Positions 1 through 7,132 are shown, counted from the stretch's first letter. The stretch: 32,762 nucleotides of DNA from an uncultured Oscillospiraceae bacterium (GCA_934565655.1 CAKTIE010000018.1:1-32762), one strand, 5' to 3'. Notes: generated from the letters alone by a model not told the origin. Program-made: numbers and translations.

Positions 1-60
1 TTTGAGAATGCTCGCATATCTTCTGGAGATTCTCGCTCAGAAGAAAAATTGGGCACTTGT

Positions 61-285
61 TCAGTAGACATTAATTAAGCCCGTCAGCGCAATTTCAATG
101 TCCCGGCGGTCAAACTTAAATTTGGGGCGGTGCAAAACATCGTTGTATTCGTCCAGAATATCCTCGTGCAGCAGAGGAATCACACGCCCCGCAAGAGCTT
201 CTTGCAGAATAATACCTGGAACGGAGGAAAGGTTAAAAAGAGCAGAAACCACTACATTCGTATCAAGTACAACATAGTATTTCAT
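61..285 (-). pseudogene. Truncated PIN-domain toxin (toxin-antitoxin module)
   Basis: PIN-family toxins are metal-dependent ribonucleases. The 74 residues start with the hallmark LDTNVVVSA strand (Asp8) and include the second acidic cluster around residues 41-46 (EDILDE). Family members of this COG1569-like type run to about 130-140 residues and carry a third acidic segment near a DAYLVTGN-like motif. Here a TGA follows LINVY and that half is absent. I translated the remaining 60 bases to the window edge in all three frames and saw no recognisable PIN C-terminus, so a frameshift, deletion or insertion is likely. The ATG lies 2 bases after the antitoxin stop, with GGAG upstream, so the pair was translated together. 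Catalysis is probably lost. A short variant continuing in another form outside the window cannot be excluded. Confidence 0.6.
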
Positions 286-287
286 GG

Positions 288-608
288 TTACGCTCCGTTC
301 CGAGCATTTCTCGACGCCCGATCAGCCCGGGACGCTGCAATCTCAGCATTGATCTCATCCAACGACATATCCGCCGTGCCGTTCTGCTGTGCGGCTTCAC
401 TCAGACTTTGCACGGCGCGAATCGCCCGGTCAGCTCTGTACTCCTGCTTGGGCAGCGTCATGGAAAAGGGAACGCCATTTACCGCGACAGAGCGTTTCAA
501 AAACATCCGGATAGCGGTGGGGAGGTCAATGCCGAGTTCGTCGTAGACAGCGGCAGCCTTGGCGCGGAGATCATCGTCAACACGCACCTGCATAACACTT
601 GTAGCCAT
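288..608 (-). CDS. RelB/DinJ-family antitoxin
   Basis: This is the antitoxin of a type II toxin-antitoxin pair: it would bind the neighbouring PIN toxin and repress its own promoter. The N-terminus (MATSVMQVRVDDDLR) is the ribbon-helix-helix DNA-binding strand typical of RelB/DinJ, followed by a helix with LGIDLPTAIRMFLKRSV (about residues 26-42), which is the family signature. The C-terminal half is rich in Ala, Arg and Glu and is the expected toxin-binding tail. The 106-residue form starts at the ATG at 608 because AAAGGAG precedes it at good spacing; an in-frame ATG 16 codons upstream lacks a ribosome site. The gene is complete although its toxin is not. Confidence 0.8.
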   Translation of the reverse strand: MATSVMQVRVDDDLRAKAAAVYDELGIDLPTAIRMFLKRSVAVNGVPFSMTLPKQEYRADRAIRAVQSLSEAAQQNGTADMSLDEINAEIAASRADRASRNARNGA

Positions 609-651
609 AAGAGCACTCCTTTCAATTTTGATTGTGTTGGTTTGCAATGCA

Positions 652-680
652 ATCATATTCTATTATACGCAAAAAGTCAA
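652..680 (-). promoter_or_regulatory. Promoter of the antitoxin-toxin pair
   Basis: On the minus strand TTGACT (675-680) is followed after 17 bases by TATGAT (652-657). A small dyad, TTGCA-A-TGCAA (642-652), touches the -10 box on its downstream side. It is a plausible operator for autorepression by the ribbon-helix-helix antitoxin, though the binding is inferred. Confidence 0.55.
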
Positions 681-729
681 GTGCGATTCGGGATGTAGAC
701 TATTTTGATAAATTCATCAGAATGATACA

Positions 730-765
730 AAAAGAACACCACAACTATCGTTGTGGTGTTCTTTT
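730..765 (-). terminator. Strong hairpin terminator behind the tRNA relic
   Basis: A perfect 15-bp stem (730-744 with 751-765) and a 6-base loop end in a T run on the minus strand. It directly follows the broken tRNA-Ala 3' end at 768-793, so it looks like the original terminator of a lost tRNA gene. It also keeps transcription away from the antitoxin promoter. Confidence 0.7.
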
Positions 766-767
766 GT

Positions 768-793
768 AGAGATAAGCGGATCGAACCGCTGAG
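768..793 (-). pseudogene. tRNA-Ala 3'-end relic
   Basis: Read on the minus strand this segment repeats the T-arm and 3' acceptor strand of the intact tRNA-Ala at 920-995 with few changes: CAGCGGTTCGAT-CCGC lacks one C of the T stem, and the end reads TATCTCTACAA in place of TATCTCCACCA. No matching D arm or anticodon arm lies upstream in the right place. It is followed by a terminator, as a real tRNA would be. Confidence 0.55.
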
Positions 794-880
794 GGCCGCG
801 GCCACTGCGTGGCCGGCCTCAGCGGCTGCCGCTGACTATGATTGAAATGCAAGAGGTCAGCGGTTCGCCCGTATACCGCG
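786..880. repeat. GC-rich palindromic patch with a second, inverted tRNA-like fragment
   Basis: CCGCTGAGG (786-794) pairs with CCTCAGCGG (817-825) around further complementary GGCC tracts, giving a long hairpin. At 844-869 the plus strand reads TTGAAATGCAAGAGGTCAGCG then GTTCG. This resembles the anticodon-to-T-arm part of tRNA-Ala in the orientation opposite to the relic at 768-793. No ORF is supported here. Confidence 0.5.
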
Positions 881-881
881 C

Positions 882-911
882 AAATAAAAACACCGAGGAT
901 TTTCCTCGGTG
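882..911 (-). terminator. Terminator of tRNA-Ala
   Basis: The 9-bp stem CACCGAGGA/TCCTCGGTG (891-899 with 903-911) is followed on the minus strand by TTTTTATTT. It lies 8 bases beyond the encoded CCA of the tRNA. Confidence 0.75.
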
Positions 912-919
912 CTTTCACT

Positions 920-995
<76 letters not shown>

Positions 996-1028
996 ATATT
1001 TTGTTGCCTTGTCGCTGTCGACTTGCTT

Positions 1029-1057
1029 AATATAGCAGATAGCCCGGAAAAAGTCAA
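1029..1057 (-). promoter_or_regulatory. Promoter of tRNA-Ala
   Basis: TTGACT (1052-1057), a 17-base spacer and TATATT (1029-1034) on the minus strand, about 35 bases upstream of the mature tRNA 5' end. Confidence 0.65.
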
Positions 1058-1121
1058 CCCCTAATTTTCAAATTTCTGCAAAATTTTTCTTGAGGGGAGA
1101 GAATGGCGTATGCGCATGCCT

Positions 1122-1149
1122 TGCGGCCGGGGGAGAATTATGCTATACT
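1122..1149 (+). promoter_or_regulatory. Promoter of the unknown gene-mrnC-rqcH operon
   Basis: TTGCGG (1122-1127), 16 bases, then TATACT (1144-1149), 45 bases before the first ATG. The -10 box is good and the -35 box is moderate. Confidence 0.5.
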
Positions 1150-1193
1150 AAGCGGCAATGAGAGCGCGGCAGCGAGAACAAGGAGGTTGCCTT

Positions 1194-1601
1194 ATGATGA
1201 TAGACCGAGAGCGACAGGAAGCCATTGACGCAGGCCAGCGGGCGCTGGACAGCCTGTACGGCGCCCGGCGGGAACTGGACAGTGCCGGAAACTGGGGCCT
1301 GCTGGATCTTTTCGGCGGCGGACTGCTGAGCACCTTTGCCAAGCACAGCAAGATGGATGACGCGCAGCGCTATATGGAACAGGCCAAGCGTGACCTGGAG
1401 GTTTTCAGCCGCGAACTGGCGGATGTGTCCGAAACGCTGAATGTGAACACCGGTGATTTTCTTACCTTTGCCGATTACTTTTTTGATGGCTTCATCGCGG
1501 ATATGATGGTGCAGTCCAAGATCCGCGACGCACAGCGTCAGGTGGACGATGCCATTTACCGGGTAGAGTCGATCCTTTCCAAATTGAGAGTACAGGAGTA
1601 A
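1194..1601 (+). CDS. Conserved-looking helical protein of unknown function
   Basis: I do not recognise a named family. The 135-residue protein has no signal peptide and no clear membrane segment, and is dominated by charged amphipathic helices. Two halves resemble each other: residues 35-71 (a glycine/phenylalanine-rich stretch, then HSKMDDAQR and an E/Q/A-rich helix) and residues 92-127 (DYFFDGF..., then QSKIRDAQR and a similar helix). This suggests an internal duplication. The ATG at 1194 is chosen because AGGAGG (1181-1186) precedes it by 7 bases; an upstream in-frame ATG at 1158 has no such site. The stop is 2 bases before mrnC, so it is the first gene of an operon with two RNA/ribosome genes. 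A role near ribosome biogenesis is a guess from context only. Confidence 0.75.
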   Translation: MMIDRERQEAIDAGQRALDSLYGARRELDSAGNWGLLDLFGGGLLSTFAKHSKMDDAQRYMEQAKRDLEVFSRELADVSETLNVNTGDFLTFADYFFDGFIADMMVQSKIRDAQRQVDDAIYRVESILSKLRVQE

Positions 1602-1603
1602 CT

Positions 1604-2005
1604 ATGACAGATTATTTTACCATACAGCTGCCCGCTGACGAGATCAGGGGCATCAGCAGCATCGGCCTTGCCCATCTGGGGGACGGCGTGTACGAGCTTC
1701 TGGTGCGCACATGGCTGTGCGCCCACGGGAAGGCCACCGGCAAGGGCCTGCACCGGGCCACCATCGAGCTGGTATGCGCGCCGAAGCAGGCGGAGCTCAG
1801 CGAGAAGATCCTGCCGCTGCTGACGGAGGAGGAGCACGCCGTGTTCAAGCGGGGCCGCAACGCCAACGTCCATTCCATCCCGCGCCATGCCAGCCGCGCC
1901 CAGTATCAGCAGGCCACGGCGCTGGAAGCGCTGCTGGGCTGGCTGTATCTCAACGGACAGCGGCAGCGGATCAACGAACTGTTTAACATCATGATGGAGG
2001 AATGA
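1604..2005 (+). CDS. mrnC: Mini-ribonuclease 3 (23S rRNA maturation)
   Basis: Mini-III is an RNase III-type endonuclease without the double-stranded RNA-binding domain; in Bacillus it trims the 23S rRNA precursor ends. At 133 residues the length fits. The RNase III signature GLAHLGDGVYELLVR lies at residues 21-35 with Asp27 and Glu31 as likely metal ligands. Further family blocks are TEEEHAVFKRGRNA (74-87) and ATALEALLGWLYLNG (104-118), where Glu108 is the expected catalytic acid. It starts 2 bases after the upstream unknown gene and ends 3 bases before the RqcH gene, so the three are probably one transcript. Cytoplasmic. Confidence 0.93.
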   Translation: MTDYFTIQLPADEIRGISSIGLAHLGDGVYELLVRTWLCAHGKATGKGLHRATIELVCAPKQAELSEKILPLLTEEEHAVFKRGRNANVHSIPRHASRAQYQQATALEALLGWLYLNGQRQRINELFNIMMEE

Positions 2006-2008
2006 GCC

Positions 2009-3736
2009 ATGCCTTTGGATGCCGTTTGCCTGCGGGCAGTGGTGGATGAGCTTGCGCCGCAGCTGACCGGCGCGCGGATTGAAAAAATTCAGCAGCCCGC
2101 ACGGGATCAGGTGGTGCTGCTTCTGCGGGGCAGCCGGAGGCTGCTGCTGTGCGCCAACCCCAACCAGCCCCGCATCCATATGACGGAGCAGCTGCGGGAC
2201 AACCCGTCCCAGCCGCCCATGTTCTGCATGCTGCTGCGCAAGCGCATCGGCAGCGGGCGCATCGTATCCATCGAGCAGGCGCCGCTGGAGCGCGTGGTGA
2301 CGCTGCACATCGAGGCCACCGACGAAATGGGCGAGCAGAGCCGCTTCGCATTGATCCTGGAGGCGCTGGGCCGCCACGCCAATCTGATCCTCTGCGACAA
2401 GGAGGGGCGTATTCTGGACTGCCTGCGGCGGGTAGACCTGGAGATGTCCCAGGAGCGGCAGGTGCTGCCGGGCCTGTTCTACCATCTGCCGCCCCGGCAG
2501 GCGAAGCAGGATCCTCTGACGGTGACGCGGGAGGCGTTCACGGCGCTGCTGCCCCGCGAGGAAACGCCCCTGGACGGCTGGCTGCTGGACACCTTTACCG
2601 CCATGCCGCCGCTGGTGGCCCGCGAGATCGTCAGCCGCGCCTACGGCGAAAGCGACCACCGCGCCGCCGACAGCCGCCTGTGGGACAGCTTTGCCGCGTG
2701 GCAGGCCCAGGTCAGCAGCGGCGCGTTCGCGCCCACGGTGCTGTACCGCAATGGGAAGCCCTTTGACTTCACCTACGGCCCCATCCGCCAGTACGGCGAC
2801 TACTGCACCAATGTGACCGCCGACAGCTTCAGCGCCCTGCTGGACAGCTTCTATGAGGAGCGGGAGCAGGCGGAGCGGGTAAAGCAGAAGGGGCAGGATC
2901 TCATCAAGACCGCCGCCAACGCCCGCGACCGTGTGCGCCGGAAGATCGCCGCGCAGGAGAAGGAATATGCCGCCTGCCTTGACCGGGATCACCTCCGCAT
3001 CTGCGGCGAGCTGATCACCGCCAACCTGTACCGCATGGAGCGGGGCCAGCGGAAGCTGACGGCGGAGAACTACTACGAGGAGGGCTGTCCCGCCATGGAC
3101 ATCCCGCTGGATGTGCGCCTGTCGCCCCAGGAGAACGCCGCCCGGTACTTCAAGCAGTACGCCAAGGCCAAGACCGCCGAAAGGATGCTGACCGAGCAGC
3201 TGACCAAGGGCCGTGAGGAGCTTCGGTATCTGGAGAGCGTGGTGCAGGAGCTGCAGCAGGCGGAAAGCGAGCAGGACTTCAACGACATCCGTACCGAGCT
3301 GACCGACGGCGGCTATATCCGCCAGCGGGGCAAGAAGCAGCCCGGCTTCCAGCGGACCTCCAAGCCCCGTGAGTTCCGCTCCTCCGCGGGACTGCGGATT
3401 CTGGTGGGCCGCAACAACCGCCAGAACGACAAGCTGACCACCAAGGAGGGCCAGAAGTGGGACATCTGGCTCCATACCCAGAAGATCCACGGTTCCCATG
3501 TGCTGCTGTGTACCGACGGCGGAGAACCGGATACGCAGAGCCTTCACGAGGCCGCCGTGCTGGCCGCCTACTACTCCCAGGCCCGCAGCAGCACGAAGGT
3601 GCCGGTAGACTACACGCCGGTGAAATTCGTGAAGAAGCCCGCCGCCAGCCGTCCCGGCATGGTGGTATATACCACCTATCAGACCATGTACGTCGACCCG
3701 GACATGGAGCTGGTGAAGCGCCTGAGCAAAAAATAA
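2009..3736 (+). CDS. rqcH: RqcH / NFACT-family ribosome quality control factor
   Basis: RqcH (older name FbpA, fibronectin-binding protein-like) binds stalled 50S subunits carrying peptidyl-tRNA and recruits tRNA-Ala to add poly-alanine tails. The 575 residues have the full layout: an NFACT-N domain (about 1-260, with GARIEKIQQP near 21 and LGRHANLIL at 115-123), a long coiled-coil middle (about 285-430), and a C-terminal NFACT-R domain with ILVGRNNRQNDKLT and DIWLHTQKIHGSHV (about 471-504). The conserved Asp-Arg pair that contacts the tRNA in Bacillus RqcH appears to be Glu94-Arg95 here (LERVV), a conservative change. The start has only a weak site, GGAGG, inside the mrnC end, which suggests coupled translation. 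A strong terminator follows. A tRNA-Ala lies 1 kb away, but that is probably coincidence. Confidence 0.93.
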   Translation: MPLDAVCLRAVVDELAPQLTGARIEKIQQPARDQVVLLLRGSRRLLLCANPNQPRIHMTEQLRDNPSQPPMFCMLLRKRIGSGRIVSIEQAPLERVVTLHIEATDEMGEQSRFALILEALGRHANLILCDKEGRILDCLRRVDLEMSQERQVLPGLFYHLPPRQAKQDPLTVTREAFTALLPREETPLDGWLLDTFTAMPPLVAREIVSRAYGESDHRAADSRLWDSFAAWQAQVSSGAFAPTVLYRNGKPFDFTYGPIRQYGDYCTNVTADSFSALLDSFYEEREQAERVKQKGQDLIKTAANARDRVRRKIAAQEKEYAACLDRDHLRICGELITANLYRMERGQRKLTAENYYEEGCPAMDIPLDVRLSPQENAARYFKQYAKAKTAERMLTEQLTKGREELRYLESVVQELQQAESEQDFNDIRTELTDGGYIRQRGKKQPGFQRTSKPREFRSSAGLRILVGRNNRQNDKLTTKEGQKWDIWLHTQKIHGSHVLLCTDGGEPDTQSLHEAAVLAAYYSQARSSTKVPVDYTPVKFVKKPAASRPGMVVYTTYQTMYVDPDMELVKRLSKK

Positions 3737-3740
3737 GGGT

Positions 3741-3780
3741 AAAAACACCGCCGCAGCTTGAAGCTGCGGCGGTGTTTTTT
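3741..3780. terminator. Bidirectional terminator between rqcH and the phosphoribosyltransferase
   Basis: AAAAACACCGCCGCAGCTT is followed almost directly by its reverse complement and a T run, giving an 18-19 bp stem. A and T runs flank both sides, so it can serve rqcH on the plus strand and the convergent gene on the minus strand. Confidence 0.85.
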
Positions 3781-3792
3781 CGTATGTATGCT

Positions 3793-4359
3793 TTAGCCCT
3801 TTACCGTACCGTCGGCGTTGAACACAGGCAGCTTGCCCAGGAACATGATGTCCTTGCGGTCTGCCGCGCCGCCCTCGGCCAGCACGGCGATCTTGGCCAC
3901 CACCTCGCCGCCGGCCTTATGTACCAGGGCCTCCATGGCCTTCAGGCTGCCGCCGGTGGAGATCACGTCATCCATAATGACGATCTTCTTGCCCTTGATC
4001 AGCTCCGCGTCGTCGCTACCCAGATACAGCATCTGCTGGGCCAGCGTGGTGATGGACTGATCCGCCACGGAGATGGGATCGGGCATATAGACCTTGGGGC
4101 CCTTACGGGCGATAAAGTACTTCTTCGCGCCGCTCTGGCGGGCCATTTCGTGGATGAGGGGGATGCTCTTTGCCTCGGCGGTAAAGAGGTAGTCATACTC
4201 GATGCCCTCCAGCCGCTTGAGCATTTCGGCGGCGGCGGCCACGGTGACCTCCGCGTCGCCGAAGCAGATGAACGCGCCGATATACAAATCATCATTTACC
4301 TTGCAGATGGGAAGCTCGCGCTTCAGACCGGCGATGGTCATGGTATATGTCATTGTCAT
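3793..4359 (-). CDS. Adenine-type phosphoribosyltransferase family protein
   Basis: Type I phosphoribosyltransferases join a base to PRPP. The 188-residue protein carries the PRPP-binding loop IVIMDDVISTGGS at residues 126-138, preceded by the expected PLIHEMARQSG helix (67-77) and the KKYFIARKGPK segment (79-89). Family members of this kind are usually labelled adenine phosphoribosyltransferase, but the N-terminus (residues 1-40) is not one I can tie to a base, so no symbol is given. The ATG at 4359 has AAAAGGAGA just upstream; the longer ORF start at 4389 has no site. It is a single gene with its own near-perfect promoter and a shared terminator. Purine salvage is the most likely role; a PRTase-fold regulator is an alternative. 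Confidence 0.85.
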   Translation of the reverse strand: MTMTYTMTIAGLKRELPICKVNDDLYIGAFICFGDAEVTVAAAAEMLKRLEGIEYDYLFTAEAKSIPLIHEMARQSGAKKYFIARKGPKVYMPDPISVADQSITTLAQQMLYLGSDDAELIKGKKIVIMDDVISTGGSLKAMEALVHKAGGEVVAKIAVLAEGGAADRKDIMFLGKLPVFNADGTVKG

Positions 4360-4406
4360 AATCTCCTTTTCCTGAATCGGTCGGGTCATTATTGAACCAA
4401 CATCAT

Positions 4407-4434
4407 ATTATAAGGGATCGGCAGGAAATGTCAA
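4407..4434 (-). promoter_or_regulatory. Consensus promoter of the phosphoribosyltransferase
   Basis: TTGACA (4429-4434), 16 bases, TATAAT (4407-4412) on the minus strand: both boxes match the sigma-A consensus. The ATG is about 48 bases downstream. Confidence 0.75.
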
Positions 4435-4573
4435 GATATCATAAGGAAAAACGCCCCCTCCCCTGTTAAAAAACGAAAAGGCGTGTTGCACTTTAAACGG
4501 CAAAACGACATTTTGCACAAATTTTCCAGCAGAATTTTTACTAACGCTCACCGGAGAATTCGTCGGTTTCCTC
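4435..4573. other. Intergenic stretch between divergent promoters; no gene seen
   Basis: This AT-richer stretch between the divergent phosphoribosyltransferase and gdhA promoters holds no supported ORF or RNA. TTGCAC occurs twice in direct orientation (4486-4491 and 4513-4518), which could be a regulator site for gdhA. The evidence is weak. Confidence 0.3.
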
Positions 4574-4602
4574 TTGAGAAATCCCGAAAACCGTGTTATC
4601 AT
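4574..4602 (+). promoter_or_regulatory. Promoter of gdhA
   Basis: TTGAGA (4574-4579), 17 bases, TATCAT (4597-4602). The predicted leader is about 67 bases, ending in GAGGAGG before the ATG at 4676. Confidence 0.65.
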
Positions 4603-4675
4603 CAAAAGCGATGGAATAGGGTCCGTCAAACGTTCCCCAAAACACTGAGGAATAAAATTTGAGGAGGCAATTATT

Positions 4676-6028
4676 ATGAATGCTTATCTGGCAAGCGTGC
4701 TGGAAAACGTCAAGGCCAAGCACGGCAATGAGCCCGAATTCGTCCAGACCGTTGAGGAAGTTCTGTCCTCTCTGGAGCCTGTGATCGAGAAGCACCCCGA
4801 GTATGAGAAGGTCGATCTGCTGGGCCGTATGGTCGAGCCCGAGCGTATGTTCACCTTCCGTGTTGTGTGGTGCGACGATAATGGTCAGTGGCACACCAAC
4901 CGCGGCTGGCGCTGCCAGTTCAACGGCGCGATCGGCCCCTACAAGGGCGGCCTGCGCTTCCAGAAGAACGTGTATGAGGGCATCATCAAGTTCCTGGGCT
5001 TCGAGCAGACCTTCAAGAACAGCCTGACCGGCCTGCCCATCGGCGGCGCCAAGGGCGGTTCCGACTTCGATCCCGCCGGCAAGTCCGACGCCGAGGTCAT
5101 GCGTTTCTGCCAGAGCTTCATGACCGCTCTGTATCGTTACATCGGGCCCGACATCGACGTTCCCGCCGGTGACATGGGCGTGGGCGGCCGCGAGATCGGC
5201 TACCTGTATGGCCAGTACCGCCGCCTGAAGGGCGTGTGGGAGAACGGCGTTCTGACCGGTAAGGGCATGAGCTACGGCGGCTCCCTGATCCGTCCCGAGG
5301 CCACCGGCTACGGCGCTATGTACTATCTGCAGGAAGTCCTGAAGCACGAGAACGACACCATCGAGGGCAAGCGTATCGCCATCTCCGGTTACGGCAACGT
5401 GGGCTGGGGCATCATGAAGAAAGCCGCTCAGCTGGGCGCCAAGGTCACCTACTTCGCAGGTCCTGACGGTTACGTTCACGATCCTGACGGCGTTATCACC
5501 GACGAGAAGCTGAACTTCATCCTCGAGATGCGCGCCAAGGATCCTATGCACTGCAAGCCCTATGCTGACAAGTTCGGCTGCGAGTTCGTCGCTGGCGAGA
5601 AGTGCTGGGGCGTCAAGGATGTTGACGTTTACATGCCCGCTGCTATGCAGAACGACGTTAAGATGGAGTCCGCTGAGAAGATCGCTGCTTCCGGCGTGAA
5701 GTACTACATCGAGGTCGCCAATATGCCCACCACCAACGAGGCCCTGAACTTCCTGCGTCAGCAGAAGGGCATCATCGTGGCTCCCTCCAAGGCTGTTAAC
5801 GCCGGCGGCGTGGGCGTCTCCGCTCTGGAAATGTCCCAGAACTCCGAGCGTCTGGTCTGGACTGCCGACGAGGTCGACCATCAGCTGCACAAGATGATGG
5901 AGAACATCCACAAGGTGTCCGCCGAGGCCGCCGAGGAGTACGGTCTGGGTTACGATCTGGTTGCCGGTGCCAACATCGCTGGCTTCAAGAAGGTCGCCGA
6001 GGCTATGATGGAGCAGGGCTGCTTCTAA
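4676..6028 (+). CDS. gdhA: NADP-type glutamate dehydrogenase
   Basis: Catalyses reversible amination of 2-oxoglutarate to glutamate, the main ammonia-assimilation step when ammonia is plentiful. The 450 residues match the hexameric class I enzyme. Visible elements are GPYKGGLRF with Lys90, GGAKGG with the catalytic Lys126, PAGDMGVG with Asp166, and the Rossmann loop SGYGNVGWG (237-245). AGPDGYV (261-267) after the second strand is typical of NADP-preferring forms. AGGAGG precedes the ATG. It stands alone between its own promoter and terminator. Codon use is enriched in GGT, CGT, GCT and GTT compared with its neighbours, which fits a very highly expressed gene. Confidence 0.97.
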   Translation: MNAYLASVLENVKAKHGNEPEFVQTVEEVLSSLEPVIEKHPEYEKVDLLGRMVEPERMFTFRVVWCDDNGQWHTNRGWRCQFNGAIGPYKGGLRFQKNVYEGIIKFLGFEQTFKNSLTGLPIGGAKGGSDFDPAGKSDAEVMRFCQSFMTALYRYIGPDIDVPAGDMGVGGREIGYLYGQYRRLKGVWENGVLTGKGMSYGGSLIRPEATGYGAMYYLQEVLKHENDTIEGKRIAISGYGNVGWGIMKKAAQLGAKVTYFAGPDGYVHDPDGVITDEKLNFILEMRAKDPMHCKPYADKFGCEFVAGEKCWGVKDVDVYMPAAMQNDVKMESAEKIAASGVKYYIEVANMPTTNEALNFLRQQKGIIVAPSKAVNAGGVGVSALEMSQNSERLVWTADEVDHQLHKMMENIHKVSAEAAEEYGLGYDLVAGANIAGFKKVAEAMMEQGCF

Positions 6029-6057
6029 GCCGAACGCCATCATTCCAAAAAGCAATT

Positions 6058-6092
6058 AAAAAGTTCCGGTGCATTGCACCGGAACTTTTTTT
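6058..6092 (+). terminator. Terminator of gdhA
   Basis: The stem AAGTTCCGGTGC/GCACCGGAACTT, extended by A:T pairs (6058-6072 with 6076-6090), is followed by a T run, 30 bases after the gdhA stop. Confidence 0.85.
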
Positions 6093-6093
6093 A

Positions 6094-6123
6094 TTGCGCC
6101 TTTCCGCCGTCATATGGTACAAT
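6094..6123 (+). promoter_or_regulatory. Probable promoter of the 3-hydroxyacyl-CoA dehydrogenase gene
   Basis: TTGCGC (6094-6099), 18 bases, TACAAT (6118-6123), directly behind the gdhA terminator and 34 bases before the ATG. Confidence 0.45.
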
Positions 6124-6156
6124 ATTTGTATACTACAAATGCAGGAGGACATCCTT

Positions 6157-7098
6157 ATGAAAGAGATCCGCCGCGTCGCCATTGCCGGAGCGGGCACCAT
6201 GGGCTATTCTCTGGCCCAGGCTTTTTCCGCCGCCGGATACCCTGTCCGGCTCTATGACCTGTTCCCTGCCGCGCTGGACAAGGCGCGGGACATGATCACC
6301 CTGAACCAGCAGACCGAGGTGGCCAGCGGCAAGCTGACGGCGGAGCAATCCGCCGCGCTGGTGGGACGCATCTCCTTCACCTCCCGACTGGAGGATCTGG
6401 CGGACACCGACTTTCTGGTGGAGGCCATCCTGGAAAAGCTGGAGGTCAAGCACGATTTTTACCGCCAGCTGTGCGCCGTCGTGGCGGAGGATGCCATCCT
6501 GTGCAGCAACACCTCCGGCCTGAGCATCACCAAAATTGCCGAGGCTGTCACCCATCCGGAGCGCTTTGCCGGAATGCACTGGATGAACCCACCCCATATT
6601 ATTCCGCTGATTGAGATCGTGGAGGGTGAAAAAACCGCGCCGGAGACGGCGGAATGCGTCCGGCAAGTGGCGCTGGGCATGAAGAAAAAGCCCGTCATCG
6701 TCAAGGACGCGCCCAGCTTCGTGCTGAACCGCTTGCAGCAGGCCATCCTGCGGGAATCCCTTCACATCGTGCAGCAGAGCATTGCCAGCCCCGAGGCGGT
6801 GGACGACGTGATGAAATACGCGCTGGGCTTCCGGTACGCCTGCTTCGGCCCCTTTGAGACCTGCGATCTGGGCGGGCTGGACATCCACCACAACATCGCC
6901 AAGTACACCTTTGCCGACCTGTGCAACGCCACGGAGCCCTTCGGCCTTATCAGCGAGTGCATCCAGCACGACCGGCTGGGCGTGAAAAACGGCGCGGGCT
7001 TTTACGACTACTCCGACGGCAGGGACGTGGAGGTGATCCGCCGCCGGGATCACATGTTCAACAAGCTGGCCCAGTGCTTGTTTGAGGACGAGGAATAA
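6157..7098 (+). CDS. 3-hydroxyacyl-CoA dehydrogenase family protein
   Basis: An NAD-dependent 2-domain dehydrogenase of 313 residues. The N-terminal Rossmann loop is GAGTMG (11-16) with Asp34 closing the second strand, which favours NAD. The active site has SNTSG (117-121), His141 in GMHWMNPPH and Glu153 in PLIEIVEG. The C-terminal 3HCDH domain includes FVLNRLQQAILRE (188-200) and NGAGFYDY (278-285). The block NPPHIIPLIEIV is closer to the lambda-crystallin/L-gulonate and L-carnitine dehydrogenase branch than to the NPVPVMKLVE of classic butyryl-pathway enzymes. No thiolase, crotonase or acyl-CoA dehydrogenase lies nearby. The substrate is therefore open. The ATG at 6157 has AGGAGG at 6143-6148. 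Confidence 0.88.
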   Translation: MKEIRRVAIAGAGTMGYSLAQAFSAAGYPVRLYDLFPAALDKARDMITLNQQTEVASGKLTAEQSAALVGRISFTSRLEDLADTDFLVEAILEKLEVKHDFYRQLCAVVAEDAILCSNTSGLSITKIAEAVTHPERFAGMHWMNPPHIIPLIEIVEGEKTAPETAECVRQVALGMKKKPVIVKDAPSFVLNRLQQAILRESLHIVQQSIASPEAVDDVMKYALGFRYACFGPFETCDLGGLDIHHNIAKYTFADLCNATEPFGLISECIQHDRLGVKNGAGFYDYSDGRDVEVIRRRDHMFNKLAQCLFEDEE

Positions 7099-7132
7099 AA
7101 GAATTCCGGCTCATACGAGCCGGAATTCTTTT
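7097..7132. terminator. Bidirectional terminator between convergent genes
   Basis: A 16-bp perfect stem (7097-7112 with 7117-7132) with loop ATAC. It overlaps both the stop of the dehydrogenase gene and the stop of the DAHP synthase gene on the other strand. Confidence 0.85.

Noticed and set aside
61..285. Considered an intact short PIN protein
   Set aside because: It lacks the last third or more of the PIN fold and one conserved acidic segment; listed as truncated instead.
1556..3748. 730-codon minus-strand frame opposite mrnC and rqcH
   Set aside because: Low-complexity Leu/Gly/Gln/His composition typical of antisense frames; mrnC and rqcH on the plus strand are unambiguous.
4541..6055. 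504-codon minus-strand frame opposite gdhA
   Set aside because: Shadow of glutamate dehydrogenase, whose catalytic residues are all in the plus frame.
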